Shown: piece by piece, positions 22,201-34,737 of the stretch | How the letters are laid out: each line of letters starts with the position of its first letter | Position numbering within the stretch: position 1 is the stretch's first letter | NCBI GenBank assembly: GCA_013397455.1 | Contig: VYZB01000270.1 | Coordinates: 464,359-528,358 of the forward strand | Length of the DNA: 64,000 nt | From: Crotophaga sulcirostris | Taxonomy: Eukaryota > Chordata > Aves > Cuculiformes > Crotophagidae | Reading direction: 5' to 3' | Made by a program: the position numbers and the translations under genes | Notes under the pieces: model-generated | The model's database searches: none | Told to the model about the DNA's origin: nothing | The model's input: only the letters and a program-made list of their open reading frames with translations

Positions 22201-25200
22201 TGAAGGGAAAGACTATGGGTTTTATTTGTGGGGTTTGGGTCTTTTTATGTGTTTTTTTTTAAAATAATTTTGGGTGATTATCCTCATACACCGGGATTAC
22301 TATAATTCATTTCACAGATGTAGGATGCAAGTTTAACTAAAGTTGGTGGATGCTCAGATATAAATGTACAGGGTTTCAACAGTGGGATTTGGGAAGAAGT
22401 GTGGTCATGCACTAAGCAATGAAAACCACATCTGGCATATGAAGTGTATTAGTGAAGGGAGCCCCAAATCTATTATTTTTAATAGCTAAGACAAACTTCC
22501 TAGTCTTCTACAGAAAGGATAATGGAAATTCTGTTTGCATTTAATGGCCATCTGTCCTACTTCATTAAAGTGCAAATATGTTTCACCAGTATGAGAGTAT
22601 TTTCTCTTAATATTGGCACATCAATTTTCTTCCGTAGAAACAGCAGAACCAAGAAGCAGTGAATCAGCTGGAGAAGGTAAAGTGTGTACTATTTTTAGAT
22701 AGACATAACAATACGTATCTGTTTTCTCTGAGGAGTAGAAAGCACAGTGGACTGTGGCGCAGGCATATGTGATCATGTCTTGTGTTAAGATTCAGTTTCA
22801 TTTGTAGCATAAGGTTGAATATTTTGACTTGAGGAGTTAGGCCTGGCACATAGCGTTCTTGTTTTGGCAAAAGCTAATATGTAAATGCTCAAGTTTTGCA
22901 GGAGTGCAGCAGAGACAGGAGATTACAATTTACGTCCTTGGCAATCGCTTGCATTCCAAACATTGCCACGTTTACACTAGCAGGGATTGTGCTATGCTGT
23001 TGTTGCCATTCTCAGATGGATAAATAATGAAGTAGTTCAAATAATGGAAGACTGAAGTACGTCTTTAAAAATACCAGTATTATTTAGATGCTGGAATGAA
23101 TCACTGCTTTTTTACTTTGACATAAGGGTGAACTATTTACATTTCTGTGTTTTGCTTACACAGGAAAAGAAGGAGTTTGAACAGAGATTTTCTAAAGAGC
23201 AAGCAGCACTGAGGGAACAGCTACAGGTAAAGGAGAGCCTTCATTACACTAACATTACCTGGCTTCTGCTGTTTTCAGGATTACTGACTGCTCACAGTCT
23301 TGATCCTGGAAGCCATGAGCCCATTCCTTCAGGAAAACAGAGACAGTCAGCCAGACTGTAATTGGCTGCAAGAATTCTTTACCTTTAGTGAAGTACCTTT
23401 TGTAGCAACAGTGATGTTGCAGTTACAAGCAAAGAAGTTTTGCGCTGAGCTGATTTTCCTTTCCCAAAGGTTCATATCCAGACTATTGGAATTCTAGTTT
23501 CTGAGAAGTCTGAGTTGCAGACAGCCCTTGGACATACTCAGCAAGCTGCACGGCAGAAATCAGGTAATTGACTGCAAGCACTCCAGCTCAGGCTGTTGGT
23601 TAAACCATGGATTTCGAGTCACAGGCATCATAGTCGCTAGCAGCCAGCTCCCAACACTCCCTGACTCCCTAATGAGCAATACTTGGCACTGCCACTGCTT
23701 CTGTCATCATAGCTGCCCCCAGTTTGGAGCATGTTGATCCCATGGCAATTGAGGTTCTTTTGTGCATCACTAAAGCCCTGTCAGCCCTGTTTGGGCTGGT
23801 GACTACCCCAGACTGTTCCTTTCTGATCGTCTTCTCTTTCTTTTAAAACTTTGTTCTCTTTTCTCCATTCTCCCTCCCACACAGCTGTCATGTTGATGTA
23901 GGTTTTACTGGAGCCTTTCATTCTCAACTAAATTTGAGCGATTTATGCTATTAGGAAAAAAACCCCAAACAATATATTGTCTTATTGCTCTGCAAAGGAA
24001 GTTTCATTATCTCCCTCTAAACGTGAGGACGCTGTACTGCCCAGAGCTAGTGATTCACCTGTAGAGCCAGGAGTGGAACCAGGTCTACTGATTGACAAAG
24101 TTCTGTGATGCCTTAATTAAAAACTCGTTGACAAAGTAGGAAATGCTGTTCTGCCAGTTGCAAAAAAGCTCTTTGTGGTCTAGCTTCAACTGACTCTGCT
24201 CTGACTTGTTCAGGAGAAGCCGAAAGCCTTGCTGCTCGTTTACATTCATCTCGCCAGAGGGTATCAGAGCTAGAACGTACTTTGTCCTCCATCTCGATGC
24301 AGCAAAAGCAGTCAGAGAAGGTAAGAGTCACCTCTGTTTATGCTTAACCAGCAGCTCTGCCTTTGGCTATTTGCTTGGCACTACACTACTGCAAAGTCTG
24401 TAGTCCCTGCTTAGAGAAGAGACAGAAATTAACCCTCTTAATTGTTAATTAACCTTGTAAAGCCCTGTATTCTCCGTGATCAAGGCAAACTTCATTCAGG
24501 TTTCTGTGACCACTAATCATGTGGTCCAGTTGCTGTCTTCAGATCTGGCACCTTCCTTCATCAGTCTTGCCAGCTCCATACAACAGAAGCCTCTCTGAGA
24601 CCCTGTCCCAGGAGGGCTTCCATCAGACAGACACTTCAGCATTGATATTAGCCCAGAAGCCTGCAGAAATAACCTCATGTTGTAGCATCACATTTTGAAA
24701 AGACTGAGCAGACTTCTGGCAAATTCAGGAGGTTGTAAGAAAATCTGTCCCAAGGATTTTGCCAAAGCTATTTCCAAAGCTTTTCCGCTTTGGCTGATGT
24801 ACTTGAGGTGAAACAGTATTTTTTTTTTTGACCATTTTGCTTGTTTGGCTAAAGTCTGTAAATGAATCAACAAGTTCTTTTCTCTCCAGCATAATAAAGA
24901 GTTGGTGAAGGAGCGAGACGACCTGAAAACGGAACTATACAAACGAAGGTAAGTCCATTCTGCTTGTTACTACAGAGAAACACTGCTCTTCTCAGTAGAG
25001 CCATGGAACATAACAAGGGGCACAGACCACAAGTGATGACTTGGGAGGCTGGATAATCAATGCAAAAAAAAGTCCCTAGCTGTGATGTTTCTGTGATTCT
25101 AGCTGCTATAGGGAACTGGATTGTAAATTTATGATACAGACATCAGGAAGCCTATAGTAAATATAGTGATGTCACTGTAATTGTTTGTTTCAGCAAAAGT

Positions 25201-28200
25201 AGTGAGGAAATAAAGCAGCAGAATTCAGAGCTGTCAGAGCAAGTACACTCCCTGGTTTCCAAGAACTCAGCTATGAAGCTGGATATAGAGGATTTGCATA
25301 AGAAACTGGAAATGGCTGAACTGATGATTCAACAGGTAACTGTAATACTTGTAGGATGTGAGGGGAGATCACAATGATCATCACGAGACTTTGCTTCTGA
25401 CAGTGTGGGCAAGACTTAACTCTTGTTTTTAAAGTAAGGCAGACAGTCCTATCAAGCCATCCTCTCAGTAAAAGGCTTTCATGGAGGCCTCTGAGGAAGA
25501 GAAAGCCTGTATTCTAAGGAGCTGGAGCAGCAGACTGAAAGTCATTGTGATGTTGGTCTGCTAGAAGAATGTTATACAGTATGAGAGGGTTACTGAAGGT
25601 GCCACGTGTGAAAATACAGTGACTTTTCCTGCTTGTATCTGCAGCACTTTGGTTACTCAGTTGGTGTGAAGTCTCAATGAGAAACCAGTTGAGCAGGGCT
25701 GGTGTTTGCACCCACTCTAGCAGGAGGTGGTGAATTGGACAACAGCAACTTCAGGGTGGCTGGGGAATGTTAAAAGAAGGAGCCAGTTAGAAGGCGAATG
25801 CATGAAGGCAGCTGTTAGCAGTTCAGAGAGCAAGCTTGGTGTAAAGGTGAGCCTGTGAGGGAAGAAACTTGTCTTCTGCCCCCTGACAGTGGCTTAAGTT
25901 ACCCTTGAAATAATGCCAACTGCTGCTCTTCTGTGAAAGTGCTGTGTCTGAACTGCACCAGCCTTACTACTTAGTCCACTCACACATTCCAGACATTGGC
26001 TTTAAATTCCTGACATGTTTAACAACTTTTAAGGTCACAAGGTTTTATACCATCTGATCTGGCTGTATAATGCAGACTCTGGAAATGCACAGTTTCTGAG
26101 CCAAATGGTTTGATTATAGTGCATTTTCTTAATTAAAAAAAAAAGTAAATATAAAATTGGTAGGAAGGAGCTGTCCGGCTCAGCCTGGTTTACAGGGCTA
26201 AAATCTAAGCTTTTTTATTTGAATCCCCACTTTTTTTCATTGAACTTCACTGTGAGTTGGACACTTTAAAGAACTGTAGAAAGCTACAACATGGATCATG
26301 TAACAGGTTACTATTGAGGGAAAGGCTACAGAACAATTGAGTATTAGCATTTTGCCATAACTTTTTGGTTTTTGTTGGCAGTTCTCAAATCAGTCACAGA
26401 GTCTGGATGCAAGCCAGCAATTGCAGATGGCACTGGAAGAGAAGGCAAGCCTGGAAACCCAGGTTGCTCAGGTAAGAGGTGAATGAAAAATGATCCAAAT
26501 CTTCAATTCTGTAAAGAAACCTGTGGCAGAAGAATGCAACCTGAGCTTTGCATTAACACTGGTTTCTTCGATCTTTATCCCCTAAGCAGTCACTGCCAAA
26601 TTTATTTAGCCAATACAATCTTCTTTGTGTTTTGTTTTGAACAGCTCTCAGAGTCACTTAAGCAGCTCCAGGTAGAGAGAGATCAGTATGTAGAGAAACT
26701 GAAGGAGGAGCAGAGGATTTGGCAGCAGCGGGTACAGCGGCTCTCTGAGCAGGTAACATCGGGGGCAGTATCACAGCTGCTTTTGACAACACAGGCAGGA
26801 GTAAATGCACCATGTTTTAACTTTCACTTGTGCGACCTTGCAGATGCACACAATGGCGGGGGAGAAGGAGGCGCATATGGCCCAAATTCGGGAGCTGGAA
26901 GCCAACATTGCAGAGATGTTGAGCAAATCAGGTAGGGCTTCCACAGTGGGGCTTCACTGTGCAGAGTACCAGCTGGTTAACTCGGTCTCCACTGTCCACA
27001 TGAGGTGCAAGTAGGTCTGAAGCCATGAAGGCAGCTGAAAGCCTGGTGGCCCAAAGAAACCTTTCATCCCAGCAAACAGCAGGTGAACTACTTCAAAAAA
27101 TTGACCAGCAGTCTTTAGTATCTGCCTGACTGTACTGTCAGTCTCTCTGGGCCCAGGCATTTGAGGAGGCAGGATGCTTTTCCTAGGGCTGTGAAGGAGC
27201 TGGCGGCACGTGGCATGATGCTGTGCTTGGTCTGGGGATTATTTTGCTCCTTTGTTCCTGTCAGTGCCTTGCAGCAAGGATTAGATGCTGCAGCTGGTGA
27301 TTCCTTGTGGGTCACAGAGCTCTATTTGTCAGGGTATGCGTGGTGTATGTAATCGTAGAATTACAGAATGGTTTGGGTCTGCAGGAACCTTAAAGCCCAT
27401 CAAGTCTCATCCCCCTGCCATGGGCAGGGACACCTCCCACTGGATCAGGGGGCTCAAAGTCCCATCCAGCCTGGCCATGAACACCTCCAGGGATGGGGCA
27501 GCCACGACTTCTCTGGGCAACCTGTGCCAGGGCCTCCCCACTCTCATAGGAAAATATGTCTTCCTCATATTTAATCTCAGTCTCCCTTCTTTCAGCTTAA
27601 AACCATTCCCCCTTGTGCTATCACTGCAGACCCTGATAAAGAATCCCTTCCCAGCTTTTCTGTAGGCCCCCTTTAAGTACTGAAAGGCTAATAGTGTTGT
27701 GTATCACACAGTGATTTAGCCCTATGACTGAGCTGCTTTTGATTCCATTTCCTCAGCAGTTAAGCCCATGGACCTTGAGCCTTCCTCACCACCAGAGCCC
27801 ACAGCAGCTGAGCTGAATGTGCAGGAAGAGATCCAGCGGCTGCAGCAAGAGGTGGAGGAGCTGCACAGGCAGTACCAGGCCCAGGTCCAGGACAATGAGC
27901 AGCTGAGCCACCTCAACCGGGAGCAGGAGGAGCGGCTGCTGGAGTTGGAGAAGGCTGTGCAGCGCTACAAGGAGGAGTCTGTGGACAGACAGCAGATCCT
28001 GGAGGACATGCGGAGTGACAAGGCCACGATCAGTAGGGCTCTGAGCCAAAATCGGGAGCTGAAAGAGCAGCTGGCTGAGCTGCAGAATGGCTTTGTCAGA
28101 CTGGTATGTCTCTTTTGGGCATCTTTTTCCACTGCTTCCCTCACTGGTGCGATCCTTTTGTAGCACAGATGTAAAAAACTGGCAGAAGCATTACTTGTCT

Positions 28201-31200
28201 TGTCCTCTGAGGCTATGGATGCTCCATCTTCTGTGAGACATACTGCTGTGCCTGGAGGTTCCCTGTAACTCCTTAGTCCCTCAAGTGCTCTGGAAGATGA
28301 ACCAACATCTTTGTCCTGAGCAGTTTCCTTTTCCATCCTCTGGCAGTCAGGCTGTTTCTTCACCCAAGTATCTCTCCTGCCCGTTTACCCTTGAAGATAC
28401 CTGTTTCCTGTTCCTTCTATTTGTCTGTGCGGAAGAAATTCTCATCCATCTTCTCTCCTGGTTCTGTCATTCTTACCTGTCCTGGGGCCGAATCCTTACT
28501 CTTGCTTGCTTCTTTCAGTGTAACAACTTCCCCTTTGGGGCCCTGGCAAACTGACATATGGTTTAGCTGCTGCTATTTCTTTAGTCCTTTATGAACTCTG
28601 TGTTTTTAAATGTTGGTGACTCTCTTTGGGATATCCACACCACCCATCTGCTTTGGAGCTGACAGGTTGTGTGATGTGCCAGGCCTCTTCTTGGCACTCA
28701 CCCATCACGGATTCCCCTGGCTCTTCCCTTCCTTTTCTCCCATTTTCTGAACCTTTCTGTAAGTTATTTACTGCCCTAAGCAGTCAATTTATGGCCCTTA
28801 ATTACAGACCAGAATAACACAAGGGATGGTACCCTGTTGTATCAGGAAGGAACATGGCTTTTTGGGAGTTTGTTTATGTTGGGGCAATTTCCTTATAGTA
28901 TGGTGTTTGCCTTGCAGACAAATGAGAACATGGAGGTTACAAGTGCCCTACAGTCAGAGCAACACGTGAAGAAAGAGCTGGCCAAGAAGCTTGGGCAGCT
29001 GCAGGAGAACCTGGGGGAGCTCAAAGAGACGGTAAGCAACAGCTGGTGGGGTGGCAGGGCAGGTATGTAGTGGTTTATTCCCACCACTGGCAACTTTCCC
29101 AACTTTGATGGAAGGATGGAAATTGATATTGTGATGCTCAAGCTGAGAGCCTTCCCCCATCGTCTGCTGTCTGATGTGGGTGACCAGCATGTGGGGGGCA
29201 GATGGTGGCTGCCTGCCTAGTGGGTGGCTTTGGCCCAGTGTTGACAGTTCAGATCATGTCATGCACATCAGCTTTCGTGGCAGAACTGGTTTGATGTGAT
29301 GGTTTGATGTCATTACGTTAGCTGGAACTGAAGACACAGGAGGCTCGGGGGCTGCAGGAGCAGCGGGACCAGTACTACAGCCATTTACAGCAGTACACCG
29401 TGGCGTACCAGCAGCTGGCTGCCCAGAAGGAGGAACTGCACAAACAGTACTTGCTGCAGACACAGCTTATGGATCGGCTGAAGCACGAGGAGGTTCAGGG
29501 GAAAGTGACAGTGGAAATGCACCTGAAAGAGCTGCAGCAGACCAAGGTAACAGTAAAAAGGGGCAAGTGGGAAAATGGGAGGAAAAGCACATCAAGTATG
29601 AATTAAGCAAAAGGTCAGACCGGACAAACTTTCACAGTCCATTCCAGCCTGGGCTGTTCTGTGATTCTAGGATTACGTCCTGTGCTGTACAGATGAATGG
29701 TACTTGTCTGGAGCAGAAGCACTTCTCTTTGTGTGTGTGTGTGTGTACGGTGCTACTGCCTGAAGATGCAGTGACTGTTCACAGTCTGGCTTGTGCAGGT
29801 TTCAGTCAGCTTCTGCTTCTCTCCTGCAGGAAAACCTGGAAGCTGTAGCTAAGGAAAACAAAGAGCTGCAGGCCCAAATCAGCCAGTTAGCAGCAGACCT
29901 GGATGGAAGGATTTTGCACCACCTAGATGGTGAGTAGCTGCAGCTGGTCTATGAGGAGGAGGTAGAGCTGGGCTCTCTGGGGTGTTACCTCTCTGTTCAC
30001 CTTCCTCCTTTTACAGGACATGGAGTTGAAAGTGAAGCAATGGACGAAGTCAAAAAATCTTCATTTGTGATCCCAGAGAATTTTGAAAGCCATGAAGAAG
30101 TGGTGAGTCTTAGGAGGTAGAAAAGCCATTGGTTTTAGTTCTAAACAAACACCTAGAAAAGGAGGTGAGTTAAATTGCAGAGAGGTTCCACTGAGTGTGT
30201 GGAGCAGGCTGTATATCAGCTGTGATCACTGCCAGCTGTGGTGCAATGAGGGAAGTGTAATGATTCCTGGTGCGTAGCACCGAAAATCAAGACTTGTGCA
30301 GCATCCTTGCAAGATAGGCTGGAATTCTGGCAGTGGCTTTAATTGTGAAGACAACTCAGCTGGCTGAGTGTCTCTCTTAATTATGATGATGATCTCTTTT
30401 GTTTGGAAGGAGATTTGGAAATGGTGTCAAATATGTACTAGATCTTCCTATAAGTACAGTCATAATGGGAAATTACTGCCATCAAGCAGATATCATGAGA
30501 GCTGGCATTTAACCTGCATGTTTGTACTGCCTGGGAATGAGAAAAGATGCAGTAGTTTGCTGCCTGGTTTAGTTCCAGGACAGTCACTCACTACTTTGGT
30601 TTTGTACCATAAGTAAAACGGGGTAAGCCGTTATTCTGTTTGTCCCAAGATGCACGGCTGGTCGTGTCTCACACCGGAGAAGCACTAAATGCACACTCTT
30701 GTATTCTTCTTAGGTTGCTTTCTTGACATCTGCCATATCCCAAGTGGAGAAGGAGCGAGAAGAGATGAGGCAGCAGCTGGCTTCTCAGAAACAGCATTGC
30801 AGAAGCTTCCTACAGCAAATAGCAGCTTTGAGGCAGAAGCCGCAACACAGCGTCACGCTGCGGGGAGGTAACAGTTTGGTGCAGTTTGGGGACACTGGGA
30901 ATATGGAGGCTGGCCCTGGCTCTGAAACATATCTACAGGTTTCGTGAGGGCATCATGCCCGAGGAGGAACTGTAAATGACACATCTCCCTTCCAGGTTCC
31001 ACTGTGGATACTGTTCCAGTGGAGGTTCACGAGGCTTTGAGAACTGCCATGGAGCAACTACAGGTAAGCAAAGGATCTCACCATCTTTCAGCCCCACTGT
31101 GCTGTTCAGCCAGACTTTGATCCAGTGTCCGACTCTCCTACAGCACACACAGACAAATTGATTAAGTAGCAGATGTTCCATGATAATAATAAGCATCTGT

Positions 31201-32855
31201 GTCCTAAAAAACCTTTTCGCTGCTTGTCTCAGCACAGGAAAGCTTGCAGCAGTAACTGCCCTCCCATTCCCGCTGAAGGCTGTGAGTGCAAGGACCTAAC
31301 GCTCACCTGTGGTCTTTTTCTAATGAAATAGCTGAAAAACAGACTGAATATCTTCCCTCTGCTGGGATGAAGCAGGTAGTCTGCAGTCCTGGAGCACAGT
31401 GTGACCAGAGGTGTGCTGTCCCAGCAAGGAGAAGGCTTAAAGGCACTTGGTTTCATCAGCCCTTCTGCTTCCCAAAATGCAAAGATGCTTTTTCACACCA
31501 TCTCTAGCTCGCTCTCTCCTCTCTGCTCCTTTTAGCACTAAACTTGAGATAATTGTAAAGCAGCAAGATTTGTCCCCTAAGCTCAGACCAGTGTGAATGG
31601 AGGGTGTCATCTTTAACACAGCTACTCTCTGTACAGGACCAGCTTAGATGACTGATACCAATTTCTGTGTTCAGTCCCGTTTCATAGACCTGATGCGTGA
31701 GAAAGCTGATCTGAAGGAACGGTTGGAAGAGTTAGAACATCGCTGCATACAGCTGTCTGGGGAAACAGACACCATCGGTATGTTTAGGCAACTCCAGCTC
31801 AAGCTAAAGCTTGCTCAATGCATTTATTTGGGGAACAGAAGGTGTGCAACAGCTTTTGGAGCTGGAACCCTCCAGCTACCAAGCAGTTCAGATCCCCTAC
31901 TGCTGCCTAACTAGGCTAGACCTCCAGTCCAGGGTTGGATTTGCTGTATCCTCATGCCACTTTGTTCTGTTCTCACTGTAATGTTTCTACTGGAGTTGTG
32001 CTAACAGCTCCTGCTTATGCTTCTGTTGTGTTCCAGGGGAGTACATTGCATTATACCAGAGTCAAAGGGCTATCCTCAAACAGCGACACCAGGAGAAGGA
32101 GGAGTACATCAGCAGATTGGCTCAGGATAAGGAAGAGATGAAGGCAAGGACTCTTTTCTGTAGCACTATTCCAGGGCAGGCCTGGGGAGCACTTGCACAG
32201 CCCAGGCCTTCGCGTGTTGTTCTCCAGCTGGCTTTAACTTCAAAATTGCTAATTTTGTGACAGAGGCAGGACTGCGAACTGTACAGCAATGTTTGTGTGC
32301 AGGTTTCATAGATTTTCCTTTCCTTTGGTGCAGATGAAGCTACTGGAACTGCAGGATTTGGTGATGCGCCTGGTCAGGGAAAGAAATGACTGGTACAGCA
32401 AGTACGTAGCAGCGACTCAAAACCCAGAGCTGTTAGCGAGCCAGAATGCAAGTGCCCTTCCAGGGGAGAGGCGCATTGAACTGAACGCTACTGATGGGGA
32501 AGGTAAGGTGCAGCCAGGAGCCGGTCTGTCAGATGGAATAACCCAGGGTCTCCGTGTTGTGCACTGATGGGAAGCATGACTTGCCTGCCTTGTCTGTGTT
32601 CTTATAGGGTTACAGGAAGTGAATTTAACCAGTGAAGCAGAACAAGAGGCTGCACTTCATCAATCCGGTTTCTCCCCTGTCGACAGTAATGCTGCTCAGC
32701 CAAGCCAAGAGGACCCTACAGCAAAGCAAATAATGAAGCTGCTCAGAGAAATCCAGAACCCGCAGGAGAGGCTGGGCTCCCTGCTAGAAAACCCCTGCAT
32801 TCCCTTCTTCTACCGTGCTGATGAGAACAATGAGGTCAAAATCATGATAGTTTAA
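13076..32855 (+). CDS. GOLGA2: GOLGA2 (GM130), cis-Golgi matrix golgin, complete
   Basis: 28 coding exons join in frame to about 1047 aa: 13076-13123, 14475-14597, 14966-15046, 18797-18931, 19507-19550, 19686-19749, 20220-20279, 20759-20839, 22638-22676, 23164-23226, 23470-23563, 24214-24320, 24890-24948, 25194-25335, 26382-26471, 26645-26752, 26844-26931, 27760-28103, 28918-29031, 29322-29546, 29830-29929, 30017-30102, 30714-30867, 30996-31063, 31675-31777, 32037-32143, 32334-32502, 32608-32855. The basic N-terminus ([16 protein letters not shown]) is the p115/USO1 site, with CDK1-type Ser25-Pro26 kept. KKKRK at residues 33-37 matches the importin-alpha-binding signal. Residues of about 190-925 are heptad-rich coiled coil. 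The C-terminus [16 protein letters not shown] is the GRASP65 PDZ ligand. GM130 tethers vesicles at the cis-Golgi and releases TPX2 in mitosis. Human GM130 is about 1002 aa; extra length lies mainly in the linkers. Confidence 0.95.
13229..13370 (+). repeat. GC-rich short tandem repeat in GOLGA2 intron 1
   Basis: Repeated 9-base units AGCCCCGGT / AGCCCCAGT, giving GGTAGCCCCAGTAGCCCCGG, with a few diverged copies. It starts just inside intron 1, within the CpG island. Confidence 0.8.
13676..13770 (+). repeat. Pure pyrimidine 15-bp tandem repeat
   Basis: Six near-perfect copies of TTCCTTTCCTCTCCC run from 13681 to 13770, all pyrimidine on the plus strand, in GOLGA2 intron 1. Mirror-like homopurine-homopyrimidine tracts can form triplex (H-DNA) structures; that is inference here. 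Confidence 0.92.
15047..18796 (+). other. GOLGA2: GOLGA2 intron 3, the largest intron of the gene
   Basis: 3.75 kb between exons 3 and 4. It holds the solo LTR at 18042-18403. Elsewhere I see only short T/A runs (16500-16512, 17008-17050) and no coding frame with splice sites. Confidence 0.6.
18036..18409 (-). mobile_element. Solo LTR of an endogenous retrovirus with 6-bp target duplication
   Basis: The element spans 18042-18403 (362 bp). It begins TGTTGGGGCTGATGAG and ends CCTTCCACA, so it has TG...CA ends. Both sides carry the direct repeat CTTTTC (18036-18041 and 18404-18409), the target-site duplication. On the minus strand a TATATAA box (18122-18128) is followed about 20 bases later by AATAAA (18099-18104), the order expected in an LTR. 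No internal viral genes remain next to it. A 6-bp duplication fits alpha/beta-type bird ERVs. It lies in GOLGA2 intron 3, antisense to the gene. Confidence 0.85.
27352..27690 (-). mobile_element. CR1 LINE 3'-end fragment in GOLGA2 intron 17
   Basis: Reverse-orientation CR1: TAGAATTACAGAATGGTTTG, GCCATGGGCAGGGACACCTC, CCACTGGATCAGGGGGCTCA, GCCACGACTTCTCTGGGCAA, CAGCTTAAAACCATTCCCCC, TTAAGTACTGAAAGGCT. 5' truncated and antisense to GOLGA2. Confidence 0.93.
27751..27759 (+). promoter_or_regulatory. GOLGA2: NAGNAG tandem splice acceptor of GOLGA2 exon 18
   Basis: CCTCAGCAG gives two AGs three bases apart (27755-27756 and 27758-27759). The phase from exon 17 (one base, G) stays open with both: GCA GTT AAG (adds Ala) or GTT AAG. 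Both forms may be made. Confidence 0.8.
29637..29675 (+). mobile_element. Remnant of a CR1 3' terminus
   Basis: CATTCCAGCCTGGGCTGTTC followed by TGTGATTCTAGGATT matches the extreme CR1 3' end. It is short and old, in a GOLGA2 intron. Confidence 0.55.
29731..29746 (+). repeat. (GT)8 microsatellite
   Basis: Eight uninterrupted GT units in GOLGA2 intron 20. Confidence 0.9.
32144..32149 (+). promoter_or_regulatory. GOLGA2: Non-canonical GC splice donor of GOLGA2 exon 26
   Basis: The exon ends GAGATGAAG and the intron begins GCAAGG. The next exon begins ATGAAGCTACTGG after GGTGCAG. Joining them reads EEMKMKLLELQ, the conserved GM130 sequence. The nearest downstream GT would break the frame. This is therefore a GC-AG intron with an otherwise strong U1 match (AAG|GCAAGG). 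Confidence 0.85.
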
Positions 32856-33680
32856 GTCGCACTAAATCTCATTTACTGCAATTTTCCATGAGCCTGAAAG
32901 GATTTGAGTGACTTGTACGTGCCCATACCTCTGCTCAGTGCCCTTGGTCAGAATAGATACCTGCTTTAAAGACCTTGGGAAGGAGGGATTGTAACAGCCA
33001 GAATTTGAGCATCAGACCTCATCTTCTCTTTCTTTTTCTTCTGTTACTTGGCGTGCTTGGAGTACAAGCAGGCTCAAACTAATCCCGGGAGGTGGTGGGT
33101 GCTGGCACGTCACCTGAGCCAGGTGCAGGCTAGGGGGGAAGGAGATTTCAGGACTTCTGGCAAAATGACTTCATCCCTTGTCCCAGACCTTGCTGGCAGC
33201 AGCCAGTGTCACAGCAGTGACTGAGTAGCGGTTCTGATCCATCACTCATGGCTGTAATCAGCCTACTTCCTTTCAGGGCTCCCGAAGTAACGAACTAACT
33301 TCTGGTAACGAACTCTTTGGACTCAACAAGTGGTTTTTGTTTCATACCATGCATCTTAACCTTCCCACTTTCTTCTGCAGCCTGCCTCTTGCAAATGTAT
33401 CCAAAACAGCCAAAAGAGAGGGGATCTGGGCTTGCTGGGCAGCGCTACAGCTCCGATTATTCTCATTGCTCGGGAAGGGACCGAGGGTTGCCTTTTGAGT
33501 CTTCTTGGTTACTTGACAAAGCTTTATGTGATTCTTGGGAGTGGGGTGGAAAGGTAACTGCACTTTGATGGATGATGTGTTTCAATTGTATGTGTCTGAA
33601 GGTCTTATTTATTTAAAAATCTGTGAGAAATAAGTGAAAGAAAACTACTTACTTAATAAACATGCTTTGTTATGAATTTC
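32856..33680 (+). other. GOLGA2: GOLGA2 3' UTR (approximate end)
   Basis: Non-coding sequence after the GOLGA2 TAA, ending shortly after AATAAA at 33655-33660. No intron is needed to explain it. Confidence 0.75.
33655..33660 (+). promoter_or_regulatory. GOLGA2: GOLGA2 polyadenylation signal AATAAA
   Basis: AATAAA in the context ACTTACTTAATAAACATGC, about 800 bases after the stop and followed by a TG-rich stretch (GCTTTGTTATG), as at real poly(A) sites. Confidence 0.8.
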
Positions 33681-34730
33681 TGGGCTGTAGGGCTTCCAGT
33701 TCTCCATTGCTTAACTTTGCTCTTCTCCCATTTTGGTAAGGAGTGCATTAGGTGGGTGGAATCCAAGACCCTGTGGCCCCTATTTAAGTTCCAGGGATAA
33801 ACATCAGCAGCAGAGGCAGCACCTGGTGCTGCCTTGAAGCTGTAGCCTCAGTTCTCAGGAGAACACAATTTCCCAAAGCAGCAGCAAAGCAAATCCCTTG
33901 GGAGTGTAAGTGGTGAAGCGAGCTGCTTGGGGAGATCCTGCAACTACACTTAGAATCATGGAAGGGTTTGCCTTGGAAGGGACCTCAAAGCCACTCCACT
34001 TCCAACTCCGCTGCCATGGGCAGGGACACCTCCCACTGGATCAGGGTGCTCCAAACCTCCAGAGCCTTTCAGACAGGAGCTGCCTGTTCTTGAGAGGGTC
34101 CCTTTCAGTAACAAGAGTTTTCAGGGAAACAGCAGGGGAGGCTGAAGGGACCTGATAGTCACAGCTGTGCGATCCAAACACCTGAGCCTGGGGTAGCATC
34201 TTAAGCAGCATACACCAGCTCCCTGTTATAACCTGTTGAGAGAGATGCAAGCACAGAATTGCAGTAGCAGTTTTTTGACCATTCCTTTCTTCTGTGTCCC
34301 AGTCGGTCCCGCTTCACCCCAGGGTGGTAGTGAGTATCAGAAGCAAAGGAAGGGTGGGGGTGGGTGGTCGTTCGTTTGTTTTTTTCTTTTAAATGGTTCA
34401 TTCTTATTTTTTCCATACACAACTGAAAAAAGTGTATACAGAATAATTAGTGCTTTCCTGTGAACCCACCAGGGGAGGTGGAAGCTGTTCGTTGAATTCC
34501 TTTCACTTCAACAGCGCTAACGGTGTCTGTTATTCACACAACACAAGCCACACGAGCTTCCAAGCTCCAGGCACGTGTGTGCAGAGTGTATCTGTGTAAA
34601 ATTCTGTATATTCCTCACAGAGAGACCAAGCATTTTGCAGTGTTTATGCCTGCTCAGGCTATTCATAAATCTGTACAATAAGTAATGAGGGCAGGACTGT
34701 GATTTAATACAGAGCATTGTTACAAATGGA
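33681..34730. other. GOLGA2-DNM1 tail-to-tail spacer
   Basis: About 1 kb between the two poly(A) regions. It holds the CR1 fragment at 33950-34070. I see no other feature. Confidence 0.5.
33950..34070 (-). mobile_element. CR1 LINE 3'-end fragment
   Basis: Reverse orientation: TTAGAATCATGGAAGGGTTT, CCTTGGAAGGGACCTCAAAG, GCCATGGGCAGGGACACCTC, CCACTGGATCAGGGTGCTCC. Only the last 120 bases of CR1 remain. Confidence 0.9.
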
Positions 34731-34737
34731 ATAATTA

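Noticed and set aside
25085..25112. Possible CR1 terminus (TTTCTGTGATTCTAGCTG)
   Set aside because: Only about 14 bases match and there is no upstream CR1 body; chance is likely.
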